Origin: Pseudomonadota bacterium
GTDB lineage: Bacteria; Pseudomonadota; Gammaproteobacteria; Pseudomonadales; Pseudohongiellaceae
Assembly: GCA_027592275.1 (NCBI GenBank)
Contig: JAQCKF010000008.1
Coordinates: 1-64,000 of the forward strand
DNA: 64,000 nt
Direction: 5' to 3'
The notes beneath the pieces are model-generated. The model was not told the DNA's origin and did no database searches. It was given only the letters and a program-made list of their open reading frames with translations. Position numbers and translations under genes: made by a program. Below, one piece after another: positions 51,093 through 60,900 of this stretch (its first letter is position 1; every line of letters begins with the position of its first letter).

Positions 51093-54000
51093 CTACTGTA
51101 TTATCACTCGGACCTCGTTTAAAGGTTCTGTCCACCAACCGGTTTCAAAGTCATTGCTCTGTGGCCAAATCTCGTCAAGAGTGTCAGCGTTGAAAACTTT
51201 GCCATTCTGAACTACTTTATCGATGGATTCCGTTCTTCTAATGTCTTCAAGAGGATTCTCATTGAGTATAACCAGATCAGCTAACTTACCCACTTCAAGT
51301 GAACCCAAATCATCCGGTGCACCTAGTATGTGAGCCCCATCAATAGTTGCCGCCCTCAGAATTTCAATCGGAGTCATTCCGCCCATAGCATAAGCCCACA
51401 TCTCCCAATGGTAACCCAGTCCTTGTAGTTCGCCATGACCACCTACGCCAAGCAAGCCGCCAGCACGTTGGATTTTTGCAGCCGCTTCTGCGCCTTTATC
51501 AATTATAAATTCATTATCTGCGATCCAGCCAGGACGTCTTTGAGTTAGTTCATCTAGTCTGTTGCTGGGATAAAAATGTCGAAGCTTGGGATTGTCATGA
51601 ATTTCTTCTCGAGTAAAAAAATATTCCGTCATAGATGTCGTATTGTATTGGACGATCAGGGTAGGGGTGTATGCAGTTTTAGTTTGTGCAAAAAGTTGAA
51701 CTACGTCATCAAATATCGGCACATCAGGAAGGCTGTGCTCATTTCCATGCATGCCATCAATGGCATGTGTTAAGTCAAGTTTTTGATCGCCGCCACCTTC
51801 GGTGGTTGGCAGTAAGCCTAGATCTTGAGAAGCCATCACCATCCATTGGCGCTGTTCGCGATTGCCTACCATGTATGACTTAATGTTATTGGTGTTGTAG
51901 TGGTCTCGATAGCGGCGCAGATAGCTGTGTACAGCGTCATAGCTGAGAAAATCATTTCGGCCAAAGATGCCAGGGCCTGTCATGAAGGGTCGCTGACCAA
52001 TAGTTGCGCCAGTTTCCTGCAAGTCTCTATAGGCAAAATAGTCATGGTAGGTGGTTTGCACGTCGAGTCCGCTGGTAACTCCATAGGCCAGGTTGATCGC
52101 TACAGTCCAGTTGCTAGGCTCTAATACATCACTTGTTCTAAATTCCCAGTGCGCGTGGGTGTCGATAAACCCAGGAATAATCCATTTGCCTGTTACATCA
52201 ATTACATGAACGTCTTGGGGCAAGGTGAGTGAGCCTCGAGGACCGATCGCATTGATTCGATTATTTTCAATGAGGATGTCAGTATTTTCTAAAACTCGTC
52301 CCATTTCTTCTGTGGAGTTTCCTGCCATAGTAATAACGTTAGCTCCACTCAATAATAAGTTCCCTTGGGTGGTTTCTCTTTCAACGGTGACTTTGAATGG
52401 CGTTAGAACTACGGCTTCATTTTCATCAAGTGGAGCAAAGGGTTCTTCAGAGTCCTCTTCAGGCGCGGCAGTCTCTTCTGAGGAATTGGAATCATCAATA
52501 GCTTCTCTGAATACAATGCTTGCCAATGGCCGCTCGTAAAATGAAGAGCCTATCGCCCAGTTGACGCTGCTGCTGTCATCAGACCAGCCTATAAAATCAG
52601 CGCCGATATCAGTTAATCGTTTTGCGGGGAGACTAGGCTTTCTCACATCCACTTTTGGAACCGTAGCGCCACTCTTAGGAAGGCGGACAACCCATACTTG
52701 TTTGATTACATGGGCCAACACATATTGTCCATCAGGGGAAATTCGCACATCTTCGGCACCGGGAGCTTCATCAGTAAAGCTGGTCCCGAGCGGAGCGGAG
52801 ATATGAATATGATCCCTTCGGTCACCACCGTTCAAATTGATCGAAAAGAGCGTGCCTTCCTTAGCCATATAGAGTCTGTCAGACTCTGGGCCAAAATGAG
52901 GCTTTCGCGCATCACCTGCCGGCATGATTGCTCGTTCATTGCCGCCACCTTCATCCAGAGATATAAGTTCCAGCGGAACTCCGATACCAGTGAATTCGCT
53001 AAAGTCTTGATGACGCATCCATTCATTGCCTTTTAAGGCCCACAGACGTTCTCCATCTGGTTGCCATACGATGTCTGCATAGAATGCGGCATTTTCTGTT
53101 AGCTGCTGGGCTTGGCCTCGGCCATTGGCGCGGATTTTCCAAATATGACCGCCGTCCTTAGCAGTCCAACTTACAAATGCTATCCATCTGCCATCTGGCG
53201 AGTAAACAGGTTGAAACGCCCACATATCCTCGGGAGTAATAGCAACTGGTTGTGAGTCTGATTTTTCTAGGGTGTAGAGTCTGGTAAGCACACTTGCCAC
53301 GAGTGTCTCATTGTCTGGAGATAAATCAGGACTTTGCGCTAAGGTTGCCGTTAGAGGTCCGGTTGGAACGCGCCAGGTGTTTGTAAGATCAGGACCAATA
53401 TTCAGAGAAACATCTGCGGTAAATGGGATTTCAGTTCTTGCGCCGCTGGCAATATCAATACGCTGAAATTGGCCTCCCGTGGATAGGATTAACGCTTCAC
53501 TATCTGCGGTAATTGCATAATCCGGCAGCATGCCTCTACTTGAAGGTCTAAAATTTTCCTGAGCATCGCGCTGAATCGGATAGCTAAGCCAGCGATCTTC
53601 ACCAGTTTCTAAGTCTCTGACTCGCAATCCTGTTTGAGTTTGATAGCGAGTGCCATAGATAAGGAGCTTACCATCGGGACTGATTTTGGGCCTTACCGCT
53701 CCGCCTTCGCCGCGGGTGATTTGTAAACGAGATCCGTCATTTAAATTCAATCTGACTATTTGTGTTACAGGAAAGTCTTCTGTGGGGGCGTCCGGTGACC
53801 CCAGTTTTTCGGCAAAATACACAGTGTTTCCGTCAGGGGAAAATGCAGCGTCCACAGCGGGTGGGTTTGAATTGTCGTCATCTGCTTGAGAAACAGTCGT
53901 ACCACTGCCTCCGTCCACATGGTATTGCTTCAGCTCAATCTCTTTGCCTCGCTCGGTGACCGTGACGTAGCTGCTATCAGTCGTCCAGGCTGGACTTAGC

Positions 54001-54401
54001 ATGTGGGTGTAAGTCTCATCGCTTAACTGAATAGGATTGCTGCCGTCGATATCTGCAATCCAGAGATTATTCTTACCATTGCGATCGCTGATAAAGGCTA
54101 TTTTTTCTCCCGATGGGGATATCACAGGCTGACTGTCGAATGCCATTCCAGAAGTAATGCGTTCAGCACTGCCTCCTGAAATTGGCAACGAATAAATATC
54201 TCCTAGTAAATCAAAAATGAAATACTCATTTGAAGGATGTAAGGAAACAGAAACCCAAGAACCTTCATCAACAGTAAACTCAAGCAAATTTGAGGTTTCA
54301 GCCAATGGCAGGTCTTCAGCTACAGTAGAATCAGTAGTTAAAGCTAGAGAAAGCGTGATAAGAAGGGAAATCGCTACACGAGAGATGGATGTTTTGGTCA
54401 T
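51093..54401 (-). CDS. secreted beta-propeller / amidohydrolase fusion protein
   Basis: A 1102-residue exported protein. After the signal peptide (cut near STVAE) residues about 40-620 hold PD40/WD40-like repeats of the TolB type (FDSQPVISPSGEKIAFISDR, PAVDAAFSPDGNTVYFAE, WAFQPVYSPDGRWIAFVSW). About 680-1080 is a metal-dependent amidohydrolase: WIIPGFIDTHAHWEF (HxH), a middle His in MHGNEHS and GVGGHGELQGLGYHWE, ending GSLEVGKLADLVILNENPLE. Such fusions are found in bacteria living on proteins or polymers, with unknown substrate; the propeller probably binds or gates the substrate. An acidic linker (SSEETAAPEEDSEEP, about 640) joins the parts. Monocistronic. Confidence 0.87.
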   Translation of the reverse strand: MTKTSISRVAISLLITLSLALTTDSTVAEDLPLAETSNLLEFTVDEGSWVSVSLHPSNEYFIFDLLGDIYSLPISGGSAERITSGMAFDSQPVISPSGEKIAFISDRNGKNNLWIADIDGSNPIQLSDETYTHMLSPAWTTDSSYVTVTERGKEIELKQYHVDGGSGTTVSQADDDNSNPPAVDAAFSPDGNTVYFAEKLGSPDAPTEDFPVTQIVRLNLNDGSRLQITRGEGGAVRPKISPDGKLLIYGTRYQTQTGLRVRDLETGEDRWLSYPIQRDAQENFRPSSRGMLPDYAITADSEALILSTGGQFQRIDIASGARTEIPFTADVSLNIGPDLTNTWRVPTGPLTATLAQSPDLSPDNETLVASVLTRLYTLEKSDSQPVAITPEDMWAFQPVYSPDGRWIAFVSWTAKDGGHIWKIRANGRGQAQQLTENAAFYADIVWQPDGERLWALKGNEWMRHQDFSEFTGIGVPLELISLDEGGGNERAIMPAGDARKPHFGPESDRLYMAKEGTLFSINLNGGDRRDHIHISAPLGTSFTDEAPGAEDVRISPDGQYVLAHVIKQVWVVRLPKSGATVPKVDVRKPSLPAKRLTDIGADFIGWSDDSSSVNWAIGSSFYERPLASIVFREAIDDSNSSEETAAPEEDSEEPFAPLDENEAVVLTPFKVTVERETTQGNLLLSGANVITMAGNSTEEMGRVLENTDILIENNRINAIGPRGSLTLPQDVHVIDVTGKWIIPGFIDTHAHWEFRTSDVLEPSNWTVAINLAYGVTSGLDVQTTYHDYFAYRDLQETGATIGQRPFMTGPGIFGRNDFLSYDAVHSYLRRYRDHYNTNNIKSYMVGNREQRQWMVMASQDLGLLPTTEGGGDQKLDLTHAIDGMHGNEHSLPDVPIFDDVVQLFAQTKTAYTPTLIVQYNTTSMTEYFFTREEIHDNPKLRHFYPSNRLDELTQRRPGWIADNEFIIDKGAEAAAKIQRAGGLLGVGGHGELQGLGYHWEMWAYAMGGMTPIEILRAATIDGAHILGAPDDLGSLEVGKLADLVILNENPLEDIRRTESIDKVVQNGKVFNADTLDEIWPQSNDFETGWWTEPLNEVRVIIQ

Positions 54402-54708
54402 GGCTCATTAGCTGCCTGTCAAAGTTGTAGGGTCAAATTTGCTTGCGGCTTTTGAATTCATTTTGTAGCCGCTAAGCCGATTCTCTATTTTTTGGAGCAA
54501 TCACACCACTGGTTTTTTTAGTGGAATTCCCACACTATCATGGATAACTTCGAGCTATGCTCATGAATATCTTGGCTTAGGTAAGAGTATTTCCGATGCA
54601 GATGGAGTGTCCAACGGGTAGTGATTGTGGCGAATTGGTAGTTTAGCCTGTATAAGGTCAGAATAACTCGAACCTATTCCAATTTCCAAACTAGTCTGAC
54701 CGAAACTC
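54402..54708. other. 307-base divergent promoter region
   Basis: This lies between the leftward propeller-amidohydrolase gene and the rightward YjiH-like gene. It should contain both promoters; I see no clear palindrome, terminator or gene in it. Confidence 0.5.
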
Positions 54709-56061
54709 ATGGATACCCAACAATCTAATATTAAATCAGCTCTGACGCCAACCGGGGTTCTCAGATTTATTGTCCCTTCAATACTCAGCCTGATTCTGTT
54801 TCTCGTCCCTTTTTCTATCGACGGAAACAACACAATACTGGTTGCTGTGCTGGCGCAATTTCTCAATGAACAGCTGACCCCATTCCTTCCTGTGCTGATA
54901 TTACTGATAGCTACCAGTTCGGCAGCGCTCGCAACTATCTGCACTTTTCGACGCACCGATACAGGCCTTTTAGGCGAACTGTTCGGGGTCAGCTGGCCGT
55001 GGTTATGTTTGCGCATTATTGGAGCGGTAATTGCGGTACTGGTATTCTTTGAAGCCGGTCCGGAAGCAGTCTGGGGAGCGAGCACAGGCCAGACCATGGT
55101 TGGGCAATTGGTGCCAACTGTGATGACACTTTTTCTAGCGGTGATTTTCCTTCTGCCTCTCATGACTGAGTACGGCATCATGGAATTTGCTGGCGTACTC
55201 TTGTCGCGCTTCTTTGGGTTACTGTTCCGTTTGCCGGGACGCGGTGCCATTGATGCCATGGCTTCATGGCTTGGGGCAGCACCATTGGGTGCACTGGTCA
55301 CTACACAGCAGTATGAACATGGTCACTACAATCGACGCGAGGCGCTTAGTATCATCTCGTGTTTCTCATTGGCATCGGTGGCCTTTTGCCTGCTAATCGC
55401 CAGCATTCTCGATATAACTCATATCTTCCTGCAGTTCTATGGATCCGTAGTCATTGTCTCTATCGTTCTCGCCATTATAGTTTGCAGAATCCCACCTCTA
55501 AGTAGGATACCTGCCACCTACAATTGCGATGCGCAGACTAGTGAGCTTGTGCCTGCGGGTCACTCGGTATGGAAGTGGGCTTTGCAGCAGGCGGTGCGAA
55601 AGGCAAAAGCGGCTGATCCCTGGCCAACTCAACTGCGTCGCAGTGGAATAAAGTTGCTAGATCTATGGTTTGGCCTTATTCCAACAGTAATCGCCATTGG
55701 CACTGTCTCTCTAATAGTGGCGGAATATACCCCACTGTTTAACTGGATAGCTTATCCCTTCAGCCTTTATCTTGAATTGCTTCGCGTACCGGAAGCCTTC
55801 GCTGCCGCCCCGTCCATGGTTGTCGGATTTGCTGACATGATTCTCCCGGCTGTATTGGGCAGCGATATTGATTCTGAGTTTACGCGTTTTATTATCGCTG
55901 GCATTTCGGTCACGCAGGTCATTTACATGTCAGAGATTGGTACGCTCATTCTGAGATCAAAAATTAACACAACCGTCTGGCATCTCGCCGGCATATTTCT
56001 GGTGCGCACTGTCATCGCCATTCCCTTGTTTGTCCTGATAGGACACCTTTTACTGGATTGA
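54709..56061 (+). CDS. YjiH-like membrane protein with Gate (nucleoside-recognition) domains
   Basis: A 450-residue polytopic protein with about ten hydrophobic segments. The sequence matches the YjiH family: LRFIVPSILSLILFLVPFS at the start, FRLPGRGAIDAMASWLGAAPLGALVTTQQY, NRREALSIISCFSLASVAF and SVTQVIYMSEIGTLILRSKI near the end, two Gate-like modules. E. coli YjiH has no proven function, though transport of a small amine or nucleoside-like compound is often assumed. It is separated by only 3 bases from a HisC-type aminotransferase, so transporter and enzyme probably share a substrate. Confidence 0.82.
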   Translation: MDTQQSNIKSALTPTGVLRFIVPSILSLILFLVPFSIDGNNTILVAVLAQFLNEQLTPFLPVLILLIATSSAALATICTFRRTDTGLLGELFGVSWPWLCLRIIGAVIAVLVFFEAGPEAVWGASTGQTMVGQLVPTVMTLFLAVIFLLPLMTEYGIMEFAGVLLSRFFGLLFRLPGRGAIDAMASWLGAAPLGALVTTQQYEHGHYNRREALSIISCFSLASVAFCLLIASILDITHIFLQFYGSVVIVSIVLAIIVCRIPPLSRIPATYNCDAQTSELVPAGHSVWKWALQQAVRKAKAADPWPTQLRRSGIKLLDLWFGLIPTVIAIGTVSLIVAEYTPLFNWIAYPFSLYLELLRVPEAFAAAPSMVVGFADMILPAVLGSDIDSEFTRFIIAGISVTQVIYMSEIGTLILRSKINTTVWHLAGIFLVRTVIAIPLFVLIGHLLLD

Positions 56062-56064
56062 AGT

Positions 56065-57120
56065 ATGAAGAAGATAAATCTTTCGAACCCTCATATAGAA
56101 GCATTGGAACCGTATATGTCGGCACGTCGCATTGGTGGCAAGGGTGAGGTCTGGCTGAATGCAAATGAGCTGCCTTTTCCCCGCCAACCCATGACATTAG
56201 ATGTATCCGATTATCATCGCTACCCGGATGAGGGGCCTGACCTGGTGCAGGCAGCCTACGCTGCATATGTCGAATTGCAGCCGGATCAGGTGCTAGCACT
56301 GCGGGGTGCAGACGAGGCCATAGACCTTCTGTTGCGTGCCTACTGCCAGTCTGGAACTGACGGCATAATCATCAGCAGCCCCACCTATGGTATGTATCAG
56401 GTATGTGCCAATATCCAAAACGCCGATGTAATAGATGTGCCGCTGACGGAAGCTTATCAACTCGATGTGCCCACCATCCTCGCGCAGGAGGGTATAAAGT
56501 TGGTGTTCATCTGCAATCCTAACAACCCCACTGGAAGCAGTTTTAATCGCGAAGACATTCTTACTATTGTGCGATTTTTCGAGGGGCGGGCGCTGGTAGT
56601 CATTGACGAAGCCTATATTGAATTTTTTCCCTCAGAGAGCCTAGTGTCCGAAATGGCGAATTTCGGGAATCTGGTCGTTGTACGAACAATGTCAAAGGCA
56701 TTCGGTCTGGCTGGGGTTCATGTCGGTTACTTGCTGGCTAACGAGACAGTTATGGCAATCATGCGTAAAGTGTCAGCACCATACCCTCTGGCTGATCCTT
56801 GTGCACAAATCGCACTGCAATCCTTAAATGAAAACGCCATACAGTTGATGAATGAGCAAGTGAATCAGATTAGTCAGATTCGAGATTCCTTCTGCGAAGC
56901 ACTGGCTGACATTCCAGACGTCACCAAAGTGGTCCCTAGCGTAACCAATTTTGTGCTGGTGTTTTTTTCGAATAATAAAGCGGCTTGGGAAGCGCTCACC
57001 GAAGCCGGCGTGGTGGCCCGCCGAATTCCTCATCCCCGACTATCAGAAGCTATCCGATTCACAATCGGAACGACCGAAGAGATGGCAATGGTGATTCAGG
57101 TACTCAAACGATTGTCTTAA
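56065..57120 (+). CDS. HisC-type PLP aminotransferase (histidinol-phosphate aminotransferase family)
   Basis: A 351-residue fold-type I aminotransferase: WLNANELPFPRQP at the start, LRGADEAIDLLLRAYC, ICNPNNPTGSSF, VVIDEAYIEFFP and TMSKAFGLAGVHVGYLL with the PLP lysine. This is the HisC family pattern. No other his genes are nearby and the gene is coupled to a YjiH-like transporter, so it may be a second HisC used for catabolism of an amine or aromatic amino acid rather than for histidine synthesis. By sequence alone the biosynthetic role is just as possible. Confidence 0.82.
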   Translation: MKKINLSNPHIEALEPYMSARRIGGKGEVWLNANELPFPRQPMTLDVSDYHRYPDEGPDLVQAAYAAYVELQPDQVLALRGADEAIDLLLRAYCQSGTDGIIISSPTYGMYQVCANIQNADVIDVPLTEAYQLDVPTILAQEGIKLVFICNPNNPTGSSFNREDILTIVRFFEGRALVVIDEAYIEFFPSESLVSEMANFGNLVVVRTMSKAFGLAGVHVGYLLANETVMAIMRKVSAPYPLADPCAQIALQSLNENAIQLMNEQVNQISQIRDSFCEALADIPDVTKVVPSVTNFVLVFFSNNKAAWEALTEAGVVARRIPHPRLSEAIRFTIGTTEEMAMVIQVLKRLS

Positions 57121-57156
57121 AAACGCTGCGCATAGAAAACGGAATGAAGTTGCTGA

Positions 57157-58215
57157 TTATTCGGCGTTCTGTGAAGGGGAGTGGCTAATGAATACTTGTG
57201 TCATCTTTATGTCCAGTGCTGTGGAGATGGCAGTATTCTCGCCAGTATCCAGACTGGGGTGAGCGTCGGCCAATCGGCGAAGCGCCTTATAAAGAGAGAT
57301 GCCGGATATTTGGCCGTTACTTAGATGATGAGTTGAGTCATTGCGAATGAGTTGATAGTACCAGGTATCTACATCTGCATATCCGGCAAGTAAACCGGTT
57401 GCACCTTGTGCCGTAAGATCGAGTACGAAGCGCGCATCGCGAATGAGCTGTATTGATGGCACGTTCAAATTCTGCCATGGAATGATGAGATCAGGGATAG
57501 GTTCGGTAATTAATTTTGAATTTACAATCTTTGCATCAATCTTCCGAATCAGCTTCTGGCCCCAGCGGGTATCAACTCGTTGTGTGCCGCCGGGTACAAT
57601 CTTTGAACCAGTCGCATCTGTCAGCAGACGATCTAAGCCGCGATAAACTGAGACAGTGACGCTATCGTCGTTTTCAAGGTCATCCACTTCGGTGAGCTCG
57701 ATCATCATACGGTTGTATCGTTCATCGGCAATGGCTTTGTTTTGGAAGATATATTCCACACCATCAGGTCCCCTGAATCCGATAATACAACCCACTGCAC
57801 GATACAGTTCATTATCGATGCCAGGTGTTCCGTCCGGGTGGACAAAGTCGTTCAGCCCAACTTCACCGTCAAGGTTCACGCCCCAGGAAATTCCTCCCTC
57901 TACTTGGAAAAACTCAAATCCATCAGAATCGGTGGTTGGGTGCCAGGTCTCTATTTCCTGTCTCAGCTGCGTTTCTTCAACAGTCAGGGCTTGGTGATAG
58001 GGAAACAGTTGTTCGAATTGTTCGCGAGGGCCATCATTGAATCCTTGGGGGCATTCTTGAATCGCTCCGGGGGTTTGATAAACAGACCAAAACAAATCGG
58101 TCATCACATAAGCAATCGCGCGATTGCGTAGCACGCTTTGGTCTGCATGCACGCCGCCACTGATCAATGCAGATGCTACCAACAAGTTACTGACCAAGCG
58201 CTGAAGAGTATTCAT
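57157..58215 (-). CDS. secreted protein of unknown function
   Basis: A 352-residue exported protein. The ATG at 58215 is taken as the start because it overlaps the stop of the preceding gene (TGATG) and begins a signal peptide (NLLVASALISGGVHA). The mature part has no metal or catalytic motif that I know; notable segments are ISWGVNLDGEVGLNDFVHPD, VYRGLDRLLTDATGSK and TRWGQKLIRKIDAKIV. Last gene of the leftward redox cluster, so it probably serves that system, for instance in assembly or binding. Convergent with the HisC-type gene. Confidence 0.7.
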   Translation of the reverse strand: MNTLQRLVSNLLVASALISGGVHADQSVLRNRAIAYVMTDLFWSVYQTPGAIQECPQGFNDGPREQFEQLFPYHQALTVEETQLRQEIETWHPTTDSDGFEFFQVEGGISWGVNLDGEVGLNDFVHPDGTPGIDNELYRAVGCIIGFRGPDGVEYIFQNKAIADERYNRMMIELTEVDDLENDDSVTVSVYRGLDRLLTDATGSKIVPGGTQRVDTRWGQKLIRKIDAKIVNSKLITEPIPDLIIPWQNLNVPSIQLIRDARFVLDLTAQGATGLLAGYADVDTWYYQLIRNDSTHHLSNGQISGISLYKALRRLADAHPSLDTGENTAISTALDIKMTQVFISHSPSQNAE

Positions 58216-59582
58216 CAGAGTATCCCGTTCATGTAGTCGTCTCTCAGCCAGAAGGCCTTCAAGCCATTGCGTTGGCCCCGCCATTCGCCTGTGCCACCAC
58301 CGTTAACATCACCCGGCTGTTTGTCACCTCCAAATGTAGTCACAGGTCGATCTCGATAAGACCAAACCCGGATTGCTCCCTCTTGATCTGGCGCGGCGAA
58401 GCGCCCAGTTAGAGGATCGATCAACACAATGCGCCACGTACGATTCGAGCTAACTTCATCATCTTTGGCGATTAGGTAAGGCCAGTGTTGGAGGCACTTC
58501 TGTGCATCACCTGCCCCGCACATAGCTAATCGGTATACCTGGGTGTCGTTAGGATGATCACAAGCAAGCTGGTCGGCAGTGTCCTCTCCGCAGTTGTAGC
58601 GGTAGATAGTTTTGCCATTGGCATCAGCCAACACATTACCCGCTAAGCTGGCCTGCTGGGTAAAGCTTTCTGGATAAGATGGCGCGTCTTGGGTGAACAC
58701 GTTGTGCCAGCCTGAACTATCACTACCTTCTAGCGACCAGGAAGATTGATCTCGCAAATGCGTGTAGAGCGGCTTTCCACGAAATGCCCATTGAAGCACA
58801 CCTGGCGAGCGCTCAAATAGACTCCACTCACCCTGATCTCGTGCCAATGCCGGTGCGACAACTGGACGCCAGTTCGCCAGACATTTGCTTTCACAAGCAC
58901 TGGAAGTAGCCGTGTCGCCCTCAAAGCTATACACCGATTCATTTTTGTCACTGGTTAACATTCTGCCAATCGATGTGGACTTAATTGCAAAACCAGGAGG
59001 CAGGAGCGATGGAGGCCCGACTGGAACTCGCATGGCTGGGGAGTCCCCGCCATATCGGCGCCTGCTTCCTCCCTGAACATCGCCAGGTTGTTGATCACGA
59101 ACTGAGAGATACAGGGGCTGTTCGTCGTAGGCCCACTGCAAGGTAGCATCCCTGCGCTCGATCACAGTCCATTTACCTATTTCTTCAGCGTTTGCTTCGG
59201 CCAGTACTGGTGGCCACAGGTCTGTGCAGCTAAGCCGTGAATCAATCTCCGGTAGCTTTATCCCCGCCGGATACGGACTCATCAGGCCTGCTGTCACCGT
59301 GAGAACTTCGTCGTAACAAGCCGGCGAGCCTTTTGCTTCTCCGCTGTAGCCATTGCGTAGCTTATGCTGCGGCCAGCTGTAGATAGTCTTACCGTTAGCA
59401 TCTGCGAAGACAGGTCCCTCAGGTGTTGCCTCCACGCGGAACTCGAGAGGCATTGGGACATCTCGATAGGCCTCAGTGAATAATTTAGATTCGTCAGCTG
59501 CTAGTGACGAAGTAGACGCCGGCATTGCTAAAGCTAGAAAGGGTAGGGCTGATGCGTAATTAAATTTAAACCAGGATTTCAC
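58215..59582 (-). CDS. secreted PF03640-repeat protein
   Basis: An exported protein of 455 residues with at least three, probably four, PF03640-type repeats ('secreted repeat of unknown function'): VFADANGKTIYSWPQHK, then LQWAYDEQPLYLSVRDQQPG, SVYSFEGDTATSSACESKCL with NWRPVVAP, and VLADANGKTIYRYNCGEDTA with PLTGRFAAPDQEGAIRVW. Such repeats often carry DxxGxxLY and CxxxC-x-NWP motifs. GTG 59582 is the likely start, 17 bases inside the previous gene, since it begins the signal peptide (YASALPFLALAMPAS). GTG 59591 or an ATG at 59633 are alternatives. It is translationally coupled to both neighbours. Confidence 0.78.
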   Translation of the reverse strand: MKSWFKFNYASALPFLALAMPASTSSLAADESKLFTEAYRDVPMPLEFRVEATPEGPVFADANGKTIYSWPQHKLRNGYSGEAKGSPACYDEVLTVTAGLMSPYPAGIKLPEIDSRLSCTDLWPPVLAEANAEEIGKWTVIERRDATLQWAYDEQPLYLSVRDQQPGDVQGGSRRRYGGDSPAMRVPVGPPSLLPPGFAIKSTSIGRMLTSDKNESVYSFEGDTATSSACESKCLANWRPVVAPALARDQGEWSLFERSPGVLQWAFRGKPLYTHLRDQSSWSLEGSDSSGWHNVFTQDAPSYPESFTQQASLAGNVLADANGKTIYRYNCGEDTADQLACDHPNDTQVYRLAMCGAGDAQKCLQHWPYLIAKDDEVSSNRTWRIVLIDPLTGRFAAPDQEGAIRVWSYRDRPVTTFGGDKQPGDVNGGGTGEWRGQRNGLKAFWLRDDYMNGIL

Positions 59583-60900
59583 TGATAGCACTCGATGTGT
59601 TGTTGCTTTTGTCGCCCCATGACTGAATATCAAGACCCATTAGCTGCTGAGCAGTAAAGCCAAGTCGACATCCTGGAGTACCGCCACCGTCGATATGCAG
59701 CCCGGTTTTTATCCGCCCGCCGGCCGTTCCGGCACTGAACATCGGAATACCGTCGATGGCGTGAATTTTTGCGAATGATTGGTCTGTAGTCGCGTATATG
59801 AACGCGTTGTCCAGCAAGGTTCCGTCACCCTCTCTGAAGTCTGCCAGCGCTTGCACGTAGTAAGCCCATTCTTCCATGGCGCGACGGGTATACCAGGAAG
59901 TATTTGGTTGGTATCCCAATTCCGGGTCGACAGCTTCCTCGTGGGTAGCTGTGTGATGTGGCTTGTCGTAGCCAGGTTTGGTCGTTGCCGAAAAAGCCGA
60001 TGCATAAAACATGTTAAAAACGCGGGTCTGATCGCACGCCACCGCCATCAACATCAGGTCAGTCATCATTCGATGTCGGGTTGATAGCAAGCCAGCATCG
60101 AGCCCAATGGGCAGATCCTGTGGTGCCTGTGTAACTATGCAAGCTTCTCGCGGATCTGGTTTTTTGAGTTGCAGATCGAAACGTCGTTCCAGATCTCGCA
60201 AGCCAGTGAAATACTGATCGAGTCGCGCGCGGTCGTCCGCACCAACTGACTTTCCGAGCTTGCGCGCTTCTTCCTGCACGGCCGAGAGTGCACTCTTCCT
60301 AATCATCACGGCGGGGTCCGGCGTAAAAGTTGAGGCATTGGGATTCTGAAAATCATCTCCGAACAATCGCTGATAAAATCGCAGTGGCGACCACTCAGGT
60401 GTGTTGACGGAATTGCCATTCTCATAACTAAAACTATCGCGCACATCGCCGGTTGCAGTTGCGCTCAAAGATCTGAAACGTGTCGCATTGCCAAGTTGGC
60501 GGGCCACGGCCACATCGATGGTTTCACCTGGGCGATTTTCTCGGGTCAGGGGCGCTATGCCCGAACGCAGCACGACCCAACCTGAGTGGTGACAAAGGTT
60601 TGGAGCGTCATCTTGAAATACATGAAAATTGGTATACAAATTAATATGTTTTTTAACCGAGGCCAGCGCAGCGATTTCTTCGGGCAGATCAAAATCAGGA
60701 CCGGTCTTTTTTGGAACAAAAATCGACTTGCTCATGCCAAGGCCCCAGGACCAGGTGCCAAACCGAGTTGGGATAGGCATGCCTTCGGCAAAAGCTGTGC
60801 CGTTGTCATTGAGAAAGATATCCAGAAGAGGTAACGCAATGGTGACAACGCCACCGTCAAGTGCACCTTTAAGGAATCTGCGGCGACTTAGTTTTCTCAT
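59566..60900 (-). CDS. DUF1552 family protein, Tat-exported
   Basis: A 444-residue protein. LSRRRFLKGALDGGVVTIA is a twin-arginine signal, so the protein is exported folded, perhaps with a cofactor. The rest matches the DUF1552 family: GTWSWGLGMSKSIFVPKKTG, HSGWVVLRSGIAPLTREN, YFTGLRDLERRFDLQLKKP, ATHEEAVDPELG and ATTDQSFAKIHAIDG; this family is related to the DUF1501/alkaline phosphatase-like fold. In planctomycetes and myxobacteria its genes are next to DUF1592-type haem proteins, as here (1-base overlap). Function unknown. Confidence 0.88.
   Translation of the reverse strand: MRKLSRRRFLKGALDGGVVTIALPLLDIFLNDNGTAFAEGMPIPTRFGTWSWGLGMSKSIFVPKKTGPDFDLPEEIAALASVKKHINLYTNFHVFQDDAPNLCHHSGWVVLRSGIAPLTRENRPGETIDVAVARQLGNATRFRSLSATATGDVRDSFSYENGNSVNTPEWSPLRFYQRLFGDDFQNPNASTFTPDPAVMIRKSALSAVQEEARKLGKSVGADDRARLDQYFTGLRDLERRFDLQLKKPDPREACIVTQAPQDLPIGLDAGLLSTRHRMMTDLMLMAVACDQTRVFNMFYASAFSATTKPGYDKPHHTATHEEAVDPELGYQPNTSWYTRRAMEEWAYYVQALADFREGDGTLLDNAFIYATTDQSFAKIHAIDGIPMFSAGTAGGRIKTGLHIDGGGTPGCRLGFTAQQLMGLDIQSWGDKSNNTSSAISEILV

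Noticed and set aside
54561..55301. 246-codon open frame on the minus strand
   Set aside because: It is antisense to the YjiH-like gene, very rich in Ser/Arg/Pro/Thr and without any family pattern; the sense frame is clearly the gene.
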